DNA of 64,000 nucleotides, from contig NC_020156.1 of the NCBI RefSeq assembly GCF_000332115.1, positions 3,473,501 through 3,537,500 of the forward strand, read 5' to 3'. Numbering within the stretch: the stretch's first letter is position 1; every line of letters starts with the position of its first letter. The translations under genes were made by a program, and so were the position numbers. The DNA is from Nonlabens dokdonensis DSW-6 (GTDB lineage: Bacteria > Bacteroidota > Bacteroidia > Flavobacteriales > Flavobacteriaceae). The notes under the pieces were generated by a model. That model made no database searches and had not been told where the DNA came from. It was given only the letters and a program-made list of their open reading frames with translations. Of the stretch, positions 1 to 8,962 are shown piece by piece.

Positions 1-1
1 G

Positions 2-751
2 GTACGTAAAGGTAAAAAATACGGCGCTGTCAACTTAAAGAATGAGGTGGTAATACCTTTTCAATATGACTATTTAAAACGCCTTTCTTACCACAAGCTA
101 TTTAAGGCTCAGAAAAATGAAGCGTATGAAATCATAGGCGTTAATAATGAACCCATTGTAAAAGAAAAATTTGATGAAATAGCAAATTTTGAAATAATGG
201 AAACCTCTTATTACAGTGATAAAACCACTTATAGAGCCTTAACTTTTAAGGATGGTAAAATGCGTGTTATTACAAATGATGGCAAATTTATAAGCAACCC
301 AGTAACTATGGAACTACATCATGGTTATACAACTTTCAATGAATTAAAAGAAACATTAGTAAAGGCATTAAATAGCCCAGAGAACGTATTGCTAAAAGAA
401 TTTGTTGATAAAATTGCGCCGTCTCAACATATATTATTTTATTTGAAGAAAAATATCTTTAATGATCAATCGCTTTCTTTTACCAATATTGATTACATAA
501 AAGAGAAATATCTTAAAGAATTATTGAGGTTCAAATATTCATATTGGAAACCTGAAAATGGAAATGGTTATAATAAATCTTCTCTTAATAAAGTTAACGA
601 TTACACTATATATAATAGTAACATAGTTACTAATAAGAGATATATAGATCATGCCTTTGGCAACACAAAATACATGGAGAAATTTCTAAGAAATTCTATA
701 AAGGTAAATGGCTACTGGATCAGTACCTATTTTATGAAACGTGGATTTTGA
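2..751 (+). CDS. WG-repeat protein, 5' end outside the window
   Basis: The reading frame is already open at base 2, so the gene begins before the window; the internal GTG at 47 is not a credible start. The first residues visible (RKGKKYGAVNLKNEVVIPF) have the pattern of a WG/KWG beta-repeat, a family that forms beta-propeller or solenoid surfaces and is common in Bacteroidota envelope and surface proteins. The remaining roughly 230 residues are lysine- and tyrosine-rich, show no membrane segment and no enzyme motif I recognise, and end in KRGF. The protein is a probable secreted or surface-exposed repeat protein of unknown function. The N-terminus and any signal peptide cannot be seen. Confidence 0.6.
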   Translation, partial: VRKGKKYGAVNLKNEVVIPFQYDYLKRLSYHKLFKAQKNEAYEIIGVNNEPIVKEKFDEIANFEIMETSYYSDKTTYRALTFKDGKMRVITNDGKFISNPVTMELHHGYTTFNELKETLVKALNSPENVLLKEFVDKIAPSQHILFYLKKNIFNDQSLSFTNIDYIKEKYLKELLRFKYSYWKPENGNGYNKSSLNKVNDYTIYNSNIVTNKRYIDHAFGNTKYMEKFLRNSIKVNGYWISTYFMKRGF

Positions 752-860
752 AGGGAAATTTCTACTTTTAAAAATGGGGAATAAACTCTTTACCTAATAA
801 ATTCTAAAATCTCAAGTTTCACAAGTTTGTTGATTCAAACTATAATGTTGATAAAAGTTC

Positions 861-1097
861 ATGAAAAAACTAAGATTTGCCGAGTTGATCAATAAACGCA
901 GCATTTCTGGATTAAAACGATTGGTTTTCATCATCGGTGGACCTTATGGATTTTCTCCTGATGTGTACTCTAGAGCCAATTCAAAATTGTCATTAAGCGA
1001 TATGACTTTTTCTCATCAAATGGTACGCTTATTTGCTGTAGAACAGATTTATAGAGCGTTTACTATACTTAGAAACGAACCATATCATCATGAGTAA
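861..1097 (+). CDS. rlmH: C-terminal half of RlmH (23S rRNA pseudouridine-1915 N3-methyltransferase), likely remnant
   Basis: The 78 residues match the second half of the SPOUT methyltransferase RlmH: GGPYG at residues 26-30 (SAM-binding knot), the SLSDMTFSHQMVR stretch, EQIYRA, and the family's C-terminal end PYHHE. Full RlmH is about 155-157 residues; roughly the first 75 are absent. The 109 bases upstream are AT-rich noncoding sequence and the WG gene lies before that, so the missing half is not simply in another frame. The fragment still holds the knotted cofactor site but lacks the N-terminal part of the domain, so it is probably an inactive remnant of a duplication or rearrangement. A truncated expressed protein cannot be excluded because the frame is intact and has an ATG. 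Confidence 0.72.
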   Translation: MKKLRFAELINKRSISGLKRLVFIIGGPYGFSPDVYSRANSKLSLSDMTFSHQMVRLFAVEQIYRAFTILRNEPYHHE

Positions 1098-1127
1098 TCG
1101 AGTTTTTCCAATCTTTAAATTATCCTA

Positions 1128-1964
1128 ATGTTCCAAGGAAGAAAACTTGTCATTGCAACAAAGCATCGTAAAGAAGAGGTCATCGCTCCTTTATTAGAAG
1201 AAGCCTTACAAGTTAAATGCTTTGTGAACGAAGGTTTTGACACCGATATTTTAGGTACATTTTCTGGTGAAGTAGAACGTAAAGAAGACCCCATTTCAAC
1301 GGCAAGACAAAAATGCCTCATGGCAATGGAAGCAAGCGATTGCGATCTTGGTATTGCAAGTGAAGGTTCTTTTGGTGCGCATCCATCTGCTTTTTTTGCT
1401 AGTGCAGACGATGAATTCCTCATCTTCATCGATAAAAAAAATAATCTAGAAATCGTCGCAAGAGAGTTGAGCATGGAAACCAATTTTAATGGTCAAGAAA
1501 TTACATCATTAAAAGAACTGATTGAATTTGCTAAGGAAGCTCAATTTCCTTCACATGCTTTAATCTTACGTAGATCCAAAGATGACACTACGGATATCAT
1601 AAAAGGAATCACCAATGATGTTCAATTACAGGAAGCGTTTGAACAGCTTAGCACCATTTCAAACAAAGTTTACGTAGAAACAGATATGAGAGCGATGCAT
1701 AATCCGAGTCGCATGAAAGTTATTGAAGCTGCAACTAAAAAAATTATCAAAAAAATTCAAACTGCATGTCCTAAATGCAATATGCCTGGTTTTGATATTA
1801 CTGAGATTAAAAAGGGTTTACCTTGTGATCTTTGCAGTCAGCCTACTAATTCTATACTAAGCCATTTAAGTATGTGTAAGCATTGTTCTTTTACAAAAGA
1901 AGAGTTTTACCCTAATGATAAGCAAACAGAGGATCCCATGTATTGTGATTTTTGTAATCCATAA
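1128..1964 (+). CDS. DUF6671-type protein with C-terminal zinc ribbons
   Basis: This 278-residue cytoplasmic protein starts 30 bp after the RlmH fragment. Its N-terminal half (about residues 5-110) carries conserved-looking motifs: LVIATKH, FDTDILGTFSGEV and LGIASEGSFGAHP, with acidic and glycine-rich loops reminiscent of nucleotide-triphosphate pyrophosphatase folds. The last 70 residues contain four CxxC pairs (CPKC, CDLC, CKHC, CDFC), which should bind zinc as one or two ribbons. I assign it to the DUF6671 family from memory of that architecture. No activity is established, and the link to ITPase/YjjX-like enzymes is only a resemblance of motifs. Confidence 0.6.
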   Translation: MFQGRKLVIATKHRKEEVIAPLLEEALQVKCFVNEGFDTDILGTFSGEVERKEDPISTARQKCLMAMEASDCDLGIASEGSFGAHPSAFFASADDEFLIFIDKKNNLEIVARELSMETNFNGQEITSLKELIEFAKEAQFPSHALILRRSKDDTTDIIKGITNDVQLQEAFEQLSTISNKVYVETDMRAMHNPSRMKVIEAATKKIIKKIQTACPKCNMPGFDITEIKKGLPCDLCSQPTNSILSHLSMCKHCSFTKEEFYPNDKQTEDPMYCDFCNP

Positions 1965-2269
1965 ATTGGAGTAGTTTGTATAAATCTTATAAACCTTTTA
2001 AAATTCAAACTTTAATTAGAGTTTGTTATCAAATTCAGATTTGAGATCAAGTTCGAGTTAGATTCTAAACTCAAAATCTTTGGGGTTGTCTTACTTTCTT
2101 CTAGAAAACACCTACTTCTTGCTAAGGCGATACTTCACAGGTTAGCTAACGATTTTTTTAAATTTGAGTTCAAATTCTAGTTCGAGTTCAAGTTCATTCA
2201 TTTGCTTCCTTAATTTATTCTAAAAAGCCTCAATTAAAATTCCCGCTGGCTTACTTTTGTAGAACTTTT
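1965..2269. repeat. Intergenic spacer with two degenerate hexamer arrays
   Basis: This 305-bp spacer contains no convincing ORF. Two blocks keep a strict 6-bp register: 2029-2064 (TCAAAT, TCAGAT, TTGAGA, TCAAGT, TCGAGT, TAGATT) and 2164-2199 (TTGAGT, TCAAAT, TCTAGT, TCGAGT, TCAAGT, TCATTC). The same unit recurs before satD at 27559-27612. The 100 bp between the blocks is not repetitive. The distal end carries the mutS2 promoter. Confidence 0.7.
2252..2259 (+). promoter_or_regulatory. -7 promoter box of mutS2
   Basis: TACTTTTG matches the Bacteroidota -7 consensus TAnnTTTG and ends 10 bp before the mutS2 ATG, predicting a leader of only a few bases. No TTG is seen at the ideal -33 spacing. 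Confidence 0.5.
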
Positions 2270-4453
2270 ATGAAAAAAATATCTACAAAAACAATTGAAG
2301 ATTTAGAATTTGATGTAGTTCTTACTCAGGCTAGTGCTTATTGCGTTACAGAAGATGGAAAAGCAGCTATTACAAAACTACAGCCTTTCACGACTAAATT
2401 CCTAATTAATAGAGAACTTGCCTATACTAATGAGTATTTATGGTCCTTTTCTAGCGAGCACAGAATCCCTAATCATGGTTTTGATGTTATAGATAAGGAG
2501 CTTCAGTTGTTAGGTATTGAAAATAGCACCTTAGAAAAAGAAAGCATTAGAAAACTAGCCGTTTTACCACGCACCGTAAATGAGCATATCAAGTTTTTTA
2601 AAAAACTACAAGAGTATTTCCCACAACTACATAAAAGACTAGAACATATTGCCTATAACGAGATCATCCCAAATCAGGTAGATGCCGTAATGGACCGTTT
2701 TGGCGAGATCAAGGATGACGCTTCTCCTCTATTAAAGAATCTTAGAAGAGAAATGAACATTGTACGAGGGCAGCTCAATGGTAGTTTTGGCCAGGCATTG
2801 AGTCATTACAGCCAGCTGGATTATCTAGATGAAATAAGAGAAAGTGTTGTAGAAAACCGCCGTGTACTAGCTGTAAAAGCTATGTATAGACGCAAGGTAA
2901 AAGGTAAAATGATGGGAAGCTCTAGGACTGGAAGCATCTCCTATATTGAACCAGAGCGTGTGTTAACGCTTTCGCGAAAGCTGTCTGAATTAGAAATTGA
3001 AGAACTAGAAGAAATACAACGAATTTTAAAAGAGCTCACAGAGTTTTTAAGAGCTTTTATTCCAGAATTTGAAGAGTACAAAGAATATTTAACGCACACC
3101 GATGTGATTGCTGCCAAAGCAAAATACGGTAGGAAAATCAAAGGATGTTTACCCATGATGGTAGATCATCAAGAGCTGGAATTAGTAGATGCTTATCATC
3201 CACTGCTTTGGGTTGCTAATAATGAGCGAGGAGAAAAAACGTATCCACAAACGATACGACTAGCGCCAGATAATCGCATTATCGTGATCTCTGGTCCTAA
3301 CGCTGGTGGTAAATCCATAACCTTAAAAACTATCGGTCTACTGCAGCTCATGATTCAAACCGGGATGCTGATACCAGTTCATGAGAAAAGTAGGATATGT
3401 ATTTTTGAACATGTATTGACAGATATTGGTGATAATCAAAGTATTGATAATCATTTGAGCACCTACAGTTACCGACTTAAAAACATGCGTGGTTTCTTAA
3501 GAATCGCAAATGATAAAACGCTGTTTTTAATTGACGAATTTGGAACAGGATCTGATCCAGAATTAGGTGGAGCGCTGGCAGAAAGTATGCTGGAAGAGCT
3601 CAACGAGCGTAAATCTTATGGCATTATTACAACCCATTATACCAACCTTAAAATGCTGGCAAATGAGTTGCCAGAAATGACTAATGCAAACATGTTGTTC
3701 GACTCCAGATCGCTAGAACCTGTCTATCAATTACAATTAGGAGAAGCTGGAAGCTCTTTTACGTTTGAAGTTGCACAAAAGAATGGTATTCCTTATTCTT
3801 TAATTAATAAAGCCAAAAAGAAAGTAGAACGAGGCAAAATACGTTTTGATAAATCTATTGCCGCTCTACAAAAAGAGCGATCCAACTTAAGACGTAATAA
3901 TGACAAGTTGCGAGATAAAGAGGTTCAAGCCACACAACGTGCAAATAAACTAGAAGATACTCAAGAAAGAGTGCATCAAAAGTTACAAGACTTTCAAGAG
4001 TTGTATGATGGTTACCAGCGTTTTATACAGTTAGGAAAGAAATTTGACAGCATTGCAGAAAACTTTGAAAACAATAAGAAAAAGAAACTTCTTGTGGACG
4101 AGTTGATGAAATTAGTCATCACTGAAAATATCAAGCGCAAGCCTAAGCAAAAGAAGAAAACTACGAATTCCAAGAAGGAAAAAGCTGTTAAAGGAAAGCA
4201 AAAACAAGTAGAAAACGAGGTGATTCAAAAAGTTCAAAAAATAAGAACCGAAAGAAAAAAGGCTAAAGTAGAAGAAGTAAAAAAAGAAGAAGAAAAGCCA
4301 CAAATACCTTTAAAAATAAATGATAAAGTACGCCTAGCCGATTCTAAGTCGGTAGGTACTATCGATAGTATAAGTAAAGGAAAAGTAACTATTAATTATG
4401 GTTTTTTCACGACTATTGCGCCCATCGAGCAATTAGAAAAAGTAGGGAAATAA
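2270..4453 (+). CDS. mutS2: MutS2-family ATPase without Smr nuclease domain
   Basis: This 727-residue MutS-family ATPase has the MutS core and lever helices (about 1-320), Walker A GPNAGGKS near residue 342, Walker B LFLIDEFGTGSDPE near 420 and a following TTHY switch motif. A long charged coiled coil (about 510-620) and a lysine-rich linker follow. The protein ends in a small KOW-like beta domain (KINDKVRLADSKSVGTIDS). The N-terminal mismatch-recognition domain of MutS is absent, so it belongs to MutS2, which acts on recombination intermediates and collided ribosomes in other bacteria. The C-terminal Smr endonuclease domain found in Bacillus MutS2 is missing. The DCC gene begins at the base after its stop. 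One palindrome copy lies in frame at 2967-2982. Confidence 0.9.
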   Translation: MKKISTKTIEDLEFDVVLTQASAYCVTEDGKAAITKLQPFTTKFLINRELAYTNEYLWSFSSEHRIPNHGFDVIDKELQLLGIENSTLEKESIRKLAVLPRTVNEHIKFFKKLQEYFPQLHKRLEHIAYNEIIPNQVDAVMDRFGEIKDDASPLLKNLRREMNIVRGQLNGSFGQALSHYSQLDYLDEIRESVVENRRVLAVKAMYRRKVKGKMMGSSRTGSISYIEPERVLTLSRKLSELEIEELEEIQRILKELTEFLRAFIPEFEEYKEYLTHTDVIAAKAKYGRKIKGCLPMMVDHQELELVDAYHPLLWVANNERGEKTYPQTIRLAPDNRIIVISGPNAGGKSITLKTIGLLQLMIQTGMLIPVHEKSRICIFEHVLTDIGDNQSIDNHLSTYSYRLKNMRGFLRIANDKTLFLIDEFGTGSDPELGGALAESMLEELNERKSYGIITTHYTNLKMLANELPEMTNANMLFDSRSLEPVYQLQLGEAGSSFTFEVAQKNGIPYSLINKAKKKVERGKIRFDKSIAALQKERSNLRRNNDKLRDKEVQATQRANKLEDTQERVHQKLQDFQELYDGYQRFIQLGKKFDSIAENFENNKKKKLLVDELMKLVITENIKRKPKQKKKTTNSKKEKAVKGKQKQVENEVIQKVQKIRTERKKAKVEEVKKEEEKPQIPLKINDKVRLADSKSVGTIDSISKGKVTINYGFFTTIAPIEQLEKVGK
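2967..2982. repeat. Palindrome copy inside mutS2
   Basis: CGCTTTCGCGAAAGCT has a 14-bp perfect core (2968-2981) plus one flanking mismatch. It is read in frame as LSRK within helical coil sequence. Confidence 0.85.
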
Positions 4454-4855
4454 ATGAATAAAGATCAAGATATCGTGTTATTTGATGGAGTTTGCAACCT
4501 TTGCAATGGCGCTGTCTTGTTCATCATAAAGCATGATAAAAAGGATCGTTTTCGTTTTGCAGCCTTAGAAAGTAAAATAGGTGAAGAGCTACTTGCTAGG
4601 CATCAAATAGACCCAACAAAGATAGATTCTATCGTATTGATTAGTGGAGATACCGCTTTCGCGAAAGCGGGAGCAGCATTACGCATCTCAAAACATTTAA
4701 GTGGTTTGTGGCCATTACTTTATGCATTTATCATTGTCCCTAAATTTATTGCTAATGCCGTATATGATTTCATTGCAAGAAACCGGTACAAATGGTTTGG
4801 AAAAAAGGAAAGTTGTATGATTCCTACGCCAGAATTGAAATCTAAATTTCTGTAA
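4454..4855 (+). CDS. DCC-family thiol-disulfide oxidoreductase (DUF393)
   Basis: The 133-residue protein opens with the family signature FDGVCNLCNG (residues 10-18), giving the DxxCxxC redox motif of the DCC family, followed by the FRFAALES stretch typical of it. The fold is thioredoxin-like; no substrate is known. The ATG follows the mutS2 stop directly (TAA at 4451-4453, ATG at 4454), so the two are co-transcribed and probably translationally coupled. Residues 67-72 (TAFAKA) are encoded by an in-frame 18-bp palindrome. Confidence 0.85.
   Translation: MNKDQDIVLFDGVCNLCNGAVLFIIKHDKKDRFRFAALESKIGEELLARHQIDPTKIDSIVLISGDTAFAKAGAALRISKHLSGLWPLLYAFIIVPKFIANAVYDFIARNRYKWFGKKESCMIPTPELKSKFL
4653..4670. 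repeat. Palindrome copy inside the DCC gene, 18 bp perfect
   Basis: CCGCTTTCGCGAAAGCGG is a perfect 18-bp palindrome, translated as AFAKA with the flanking T and G. Confidence 0.9.
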
Positions 4856-4914
4856 TTCTACACCATAGCAAACAATTAGATTTATCATAGTATATTTAAC
4901 CCAAAATATACAAA

Positions 4915-5970
4915 TTGAGAAATTTTTTAACGGGACTAATTGTTTTTGCCTTATACGGTGTAGGTTGTTTATTTCTCATTAATACTGTTTTTTACGAAGA
5001 AATTGATGCTGTTAACGAAACAGCATCAATAGAGAATCATGCTGAGAACCTAAAGACTGCCAAAGAAAAACTTTCTAGCAAAACAAAGCAATCAGAATAC
5101 TCACCACCGAAGTCTAATGAACCTTCACCTGAGACAGAACTTAATATAATAAACACAAAGGCTGTTGAAAATAATCTTCCTATTGAAAGTACTTCAAATG
5201 ATTACGTAGCAAAAACTTTTTCTGTTTATTCAAAAAAGGGAACAACTGTCATCACTTGTGACTATTATGCTACGATTTTTAAAAATACTGCAACCGTTAC
5301 CATTCCATATAGATGCGTGAACTATGGAAATCAAATTAAAAATATTCTGGCTAGCGATTCTACCGCAACGCTCTCAATTAAAGGATTTTATTCACCTCAG
5401 GAAAATTCTAATATAGGTAAAAAAAGGGCGGATTACATTAAGAAATTGCTTGTAAGCATAGGAATTGATTCATCAAAAATTACCACTAATCAAGTAAAGC
5501 AACCTATACAATTTGTGAATAGTAAAGCCCAAGGAGGAATATTAATGGAATTGAATAGCGACTTTACTGCCACAACTCATGCAAAATTAAGTTCTACCAG
5601 CTCCATTCCAACATCACAAAATGTTGCAAGTATTCAAAAAAGTTTACCAAAGGTTTTTAAAAGTAAAAAGTTTATTGAAGGGTTTAAAAATCAGTATTTT
5701 GTTGGGAATAATGAGTTTGACAGCTATCTGAAGTCTTTAAATAGACATTTAAAAAATTACCCTTATCAAAAGGTCAATGTCACTATTTTTCAAAAATCAA
5801 ACAGCGATGATAAAGAGAAAGCTTACATCTCTCAAGTAAACGCTTTGAACGTTCAAAAAATGATGGCGCAAAAGGGAATTTCTCGCAAAAAAGTGATTCT
5901 GATTCAAAGTTCAAAACAAGAGGAAGAAAGCGACACATCTAGTAATTATATATTTATTTCAGTTAAATAA
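4915..5970 (+). CDS. Membrane-anchored protein with two OmpA-like domains
   Basis: The start is TTG at 4915; no ATG gives the hydrophobic N-terminus. Residues 4-26 form a membrane anchor, followed by a low-complexity Lys/Glu/Ser/Thr linker. Two regions (about 140-215 and 275-345) each look like OmpA C-terminal folds: a SIKGFYSP-like strand followed by a RADYIKKLLVSIGID helix, and a second NALNVQKMMAQKGIS segment. The Asp/Arg pair that binds diaminopimelate is not clearly retained. This suggests a periplasmic, possibly peptidoglycan-associated protein. It lies 10 bp before the next gene, also membrane anchored, so they probably work together. The function is not known. Confidence 0.55.
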   Translation: MRNFLTGLIVFALYGVGCLFLINTVFYEEIDAVNETASIENHAENLKTAKEKLSSKTKQSEYSPPKSNEPSPETELNIINTKAVENNLPIESTSNDYVAKTFSVYSKKGTTVITCDYYATIFKNTATVTIPYRCVNYGNQIKNILASDSTATLSIKGFYSPQENSNIGKKRADYIKKLLVSIGIDSSKITTNQVKQPIQFVNSKAQGGILMELNSDFTATTHAKLSSTSSIPTSQNVASIQKSLPKVFKSKKFIEGFKNQYFVGNNEFDSYLKSLNRHLKNYPYQKVNVTIFQKSNSDDKEKAYISQVNALNVQKMMAQKGISRKKVILIQSSKQEEESDTSSNYIFISVK

Positions 5971-5980
5971 CACTAAAACC

Positions 5981-6505
5981 ATGGAAACATTAATTACTAA
6001 TTGGATACTTTTTGTAGTGCTGTTTTTGATGCTTTTAGGCGCATATATCATAGGCTTTTTCTTTGGAAACAAAAAGAAACTTTCTACTATAAATTCAAGA
6101 GTAAAAGATGTAGAAATAAAGCATAATCATAAAGAAGGAGCTATAATCATTGAAGATCACCAACCTGGAAAAATAAGAGCTACAAAAACAAGAGAACGAG
6201 CTGGAATGTTAAGTGAAAGTTCTCCATTAAATAAAGAACAACTTCCAGAGACTGAAAATCAAAATATAGATGTTGAAGTCAATCAAAATGATCCTAAAGA
6301 AAAAGATGATCTAACATTGATTGTAGGTATCAATGATGATATTCAAAATAAGCTTAGGGATTTTGGGATTCATTCGTTTTCTCAAATCTCCAAATTAAGT
6401 AGTGAAGAAATAAGAAATTTATCCAAAGAAATTGATATTTTCCCTGGTAGAATACACCGCGATGACTGGAAAGGTCAAGCGAAAGAATTGATGAGAAAGG
6501 AATAG
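5981..6505 (+). CDS. Anchored protein with C-terminal helix-hairpin-helix-like domain
   Basis: This 174-residue protein has one N-terminal membrane segment (about residues 8-28, ending FFFGNKKK), a charged cytoplasmic linker rich in Glu, Asn and Lys, and a C-terminal domain of about 60 residues (LTLIVGINDDIQNKLRDFGI ... DWKGQAKEL). That domain matches the short helix-hairpin-helix module often found at the tail of membrane or ribosome-linked proteins in Bacteroidota, where the usual pattern is GIGPKI-x-LL-x-GI. Its partner upstream faces the other side of the membrane. The two could form an envelope-spanning pair; this is inference from gene order. Confidence 0.5.
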   Translation: METLITNWILFVVLFLMLLGAYIIGFFFGNKKKLSTINSRVKDVEIKHNHKEGAIIIEDHQPGKIRATKTRERAGMLSESSPLNKEQLPETENQNIDVEVNQNDPKEKDDLTLIVGINDDIQNKLRDFGIHSFSQISKLSSEEIRNLSKEIDIFPGRIHRDDWKGQAKELMRKE

Positions 6506-6614
6506 TTTATAATTTATTTATGTGATCTAAAAGGCCTTTCTAGTGTAGTCACAGGATATTTTTAAAAACAAAAATCAATTGCAATTCTTCATCAAATTAA
6601 TGATTATAAAAAAT

Positions 6615-6657
6615 AAACGCTTGCTGTTGATTTATAATATTCCAACAGCAAACGTTT
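6615..6657 (-). terminator. Rho-independent terminator of the btuB-like gene
   Basis: A 15-bp stem with one mismatch (AAACGCTTGCTGTTG pairing with CAACAGCAAACGTTT) surrounds a 13-base AT-rich loop. Read on the minus strand it is followed by a T-rich tract and sits just after the receptor stop codon. Confidence 0.8.
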
Positions 6658-6677
6658 TAAACTTTTTAACTCCCGAT

Positions 6678-8642
6678 TTATAAACCTAGCCTCACTCCTA
6701 CTTTATAATTTCTGCCTCGAGTTTGAAATCCTACAATTTCTTGAAAGTCTTCATTTAATACATTTGAAATTCCTGCAAAAAACGTCACATCTTTATTTTT
6801 GAGTTTATAAGTACCGTCTAGATCAACTAGCTGGTAACTATCTAGCTCGACATTTTGTGTTGTAAAAGTGTTAGCATCAAAGAAAGCATCACCACGCTGG
6901 TGATTGTACTGGTATCGTAGTGTAAAAAATGCTCCTTGAAACGCTTCTATTCTTGCACTCGCGTTTACTTTATGCTTAGGAATACGTCTTAGTAAAGGCT
7001 CACTATCTCTTTCGGTAAAAGTGTAGTTTGCTGTAAGGTTCAATTTGTCAAAAAGCAATGTTTGCCCCATGATCTCTACTCCTCTTGCGGTTAGATCCTT
7101 ATCTTCATTTTGATATTGCGAGATGAAATTTACTGGATCAATAGTAATGAATTGTACGAGGTTTTTTTCTTGTCTTTGAAATACAGTTAATTCTAGACTA
7201 GAGTTCTTTTTACTCCAATAAACACCAGCTTCTAGTGTTGCATTTTCTTCTGGTTCTAGTTCTTCATTACCAAAACCGCTAGCATACAATTGAAACAATG
7301 ACGGCGTGATATAAGCCGTACTGTAACTAGCATAAGCTTTCAATACATTTTCCCCTAGATTAAATCGATAAGAAGGATTTACATTGTAAACCAGTTTACC
7401 ATCATAATTACTATGAAAATTATAACGTGCACCAACATTAACATTAAAGCCTTTACCAGATAAATAAACAACATTAAAGTAAGGATCATAAATCTGAAAG
7501 TTTACATCATCCTTATCGGCATTTTGAACAAATTCACTACTACCAAAAGGAATACTAAAATCCTCATAGGTCTGATTATTAAAATTAAAACCTACTATAG
7601 TCTTTAAACTAGCGTCATTCTCTAGGTCAAAAGTGTATTTGTTATAAAGGTCAAGAGAATAACCATCTGCATTAAAAAGCGACGGGAAATTGCTTCTTGT
7701 ATCTCTACGTGTATGCGTGCTAACATCTGTGTAAACTAGTTCTCCTTTTTCAGAATAGTTCCAATTCATGTTAGTTCCCCATCTTACCTGACGATTATAA
7801 GTCTCGTTATCTCCGTCAACAAAAGCACCATTGTCAAATTCGGCTACGTTCTCATCAAAAGACAAATAACTCGTTATTTTAAAGTCTTTGTTATTGTTGT
7901 AACCTATTCGGCCTAGGATATTAATTCTATTGAATTCGTCTGGTTCAAATTGTTCGTTTTCGTTTGCACTTTCTGCGGCACTTAAACCGTTTGTACTTTG
8001 GTGGTTTAATCCTAAACCGTAAGTCAGTCCATTATTTGCTGTTCCTTGAATTTGAATACTATTATTGTACTCATCAAGACCATTATTTGCTTGCTCCGCA
8101 CTTTTATTAGTTCCTATAAACGAGGCAACATTTACTCGTACACCGCTTTTAGGCGCCTTGCGCAGTTTAATATTGATGACTGCGGTGCTCGCATTTGCTC
8201 CATAAAGTGTGCTAGCTGCACCTTTTAATATTTCAATTTCTTCAATTTGATCAATATCTATTAATCGCAAATCAAATTCGCTAGAAATATTACTTGGGTC
8301 GTTAACTTGCGCACCATCGATTAAAATGGAAACCTGACGGCTGCTTCCACCTCGCACAAAGTAACTTTGATTTTGTCCAGCATTACTACGTGCACCATTG
8401 ATTTCAATTCCTGCGTATTGATTAAGAAGATCTGCAATATTTGCACTGCGTTGTGCTTCAATATCTGATCGAGTGATTTTAATGACAGGTTTACCGCTGT
8501 CTTTGCGTTGCAGGTCAAATTTTGACGAAGCTGTGACGATCACTTCTTCCAGTTTTGTTGCTGTGGAGTCTTGGACTACCTGTGCTTTTCCCGACACAGT
8601 TACAGCAATCATAGCGCTCAAGGCGATGATTTGTTTTTTCAT
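6678..8642 (-). CDS. btuB: TonB-dependent outer-membrane vitamin B12 receptor (BtuB type)
   Basis: The 654-residue precursor has a signal peptide (about residues 1-20, cut after KAQ), then the N-terminal EEVIVTAS stretch typical of TonB-dependent receptors, a plug domain (ADLLNQYAGIEING, YFVRGGSSRQVSILIDGAQV, LKGAASTLYGANASTAVINI) and a 22-strand-type barrel ending in an aromatic-poor but typical YKVGVRLGL. Length fits BtuB. The strongest functional evidence is position: a cobalamin riboswitch lies in its 5' leader and a BtuF-like lipoprotein is divergently encoded. It should take up cobalamin or a corrinoid across the outer membrane using TonB energy, and be shut down when B12 is plentiful. 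Confidence 0.88.
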   Translation of the reverse strand: MKKQIIALSAMIAVTVSGKAQVVQDSTATKLEEVIVTASSKFDLQRKDSGKPVIKITRSDIEAQRSANIADLLNQYAGIEINGARSNAGQNQSYFVRGGSSRQVSILIDGAQVNDPSNISSEFDLRLIDIDQIEEIEILKGAASTLYGANASTAVINIKLRKAPKSGVRVNVASFIGTNKSAEQANNGLDEYNNSIQIQGTANNGLTYGLGLNHQSTNGLSAAESANENEQFEPDEFNRINILGRIGYNNNKDFKITSYLSFDENVAEFDNGAFVDGDNETYNRQVRWGTNMNWNYSEKGELVYTDVSTHTRRDTRSNFPSLFNADGYSLDLYNKYTFDLENDASLKTIVGFNFNNQTYEDFSIPFGSSEFVQNADKDDVNFQIYDPYFNVVYLSGKGFNVNVGARYNFHSNYDGKLVYNVNPSYRFNLGENVLKAYASYSTAYITPSLFQLYASGFGNEELEPEENATLEAGVYWSKKNSSLELTVFQRQEKNLVQFITIDPVNFISQYQNEDKDLTARGVEIMGQTLLFDKLNLTANYTFTERDSEPLLRRIPKHKVNASARIEAFQGAFFTLRYQYNHQRGDAFFDANTFTTQNVELDSYQLVDLDGTYKLKNKDVTFFAGISNVLNEDFQEIVGFQTRGRNYKVGVRLGL

Positions 8643-8787
8643 TTGTAATAAATTAATACGGGAAAAGAAGTTGAGGAGAATTTACGCAAGCTAGAAAACA
8701 TGCAATAAAGAGGTCATGACTGCGCTCGACCTGACATATAAAAACCCATCGCTATCTCTATCCCGAAGATGAACAATTAATTGAATC

Positions 8788-8942
8788 ATGGCAGGTCTCC
8801 TGACTTCAAAATAAAACCGCCTTCCCAAGAATGTACTCAGTGGCATTGATGATTTTATCCTAAAAATTTTAGGACGTTTCTAATAAACGTTTTGTCTACA
8901 GTTGCGGGAACAGTTCTAGAATCACACTAGATTCCCTTTTAA
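8788..8942 (-). promoter_or_regulatory. Cobalamin riboswitch upstream of btuB
   Basis: On the minus strand the conserved core ACTGTTCCCGCAACTGTA (8897-8914) and the distal box ending GGAGACCTGCC (about 8790-8800) are present in the right order, together with the 5' GGGAATC segment near 8930. This is the cobalamin (B12) riboswitch layout. A short GGTC/GACC hairpin at 8711-8732, between the aptamer and the btuB ATG, may belong to the expression platform. Confidence 0.92.
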
Positions 8943-8962
8943 TTCAAGTTCTTTTTTAATTC

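Noticed and set aside
8046..8694. Plus-strand ORFs inside the btuB gene
   Set aside because: They are antisense shadows of a well-supported receptor gene and have no family resemblance.
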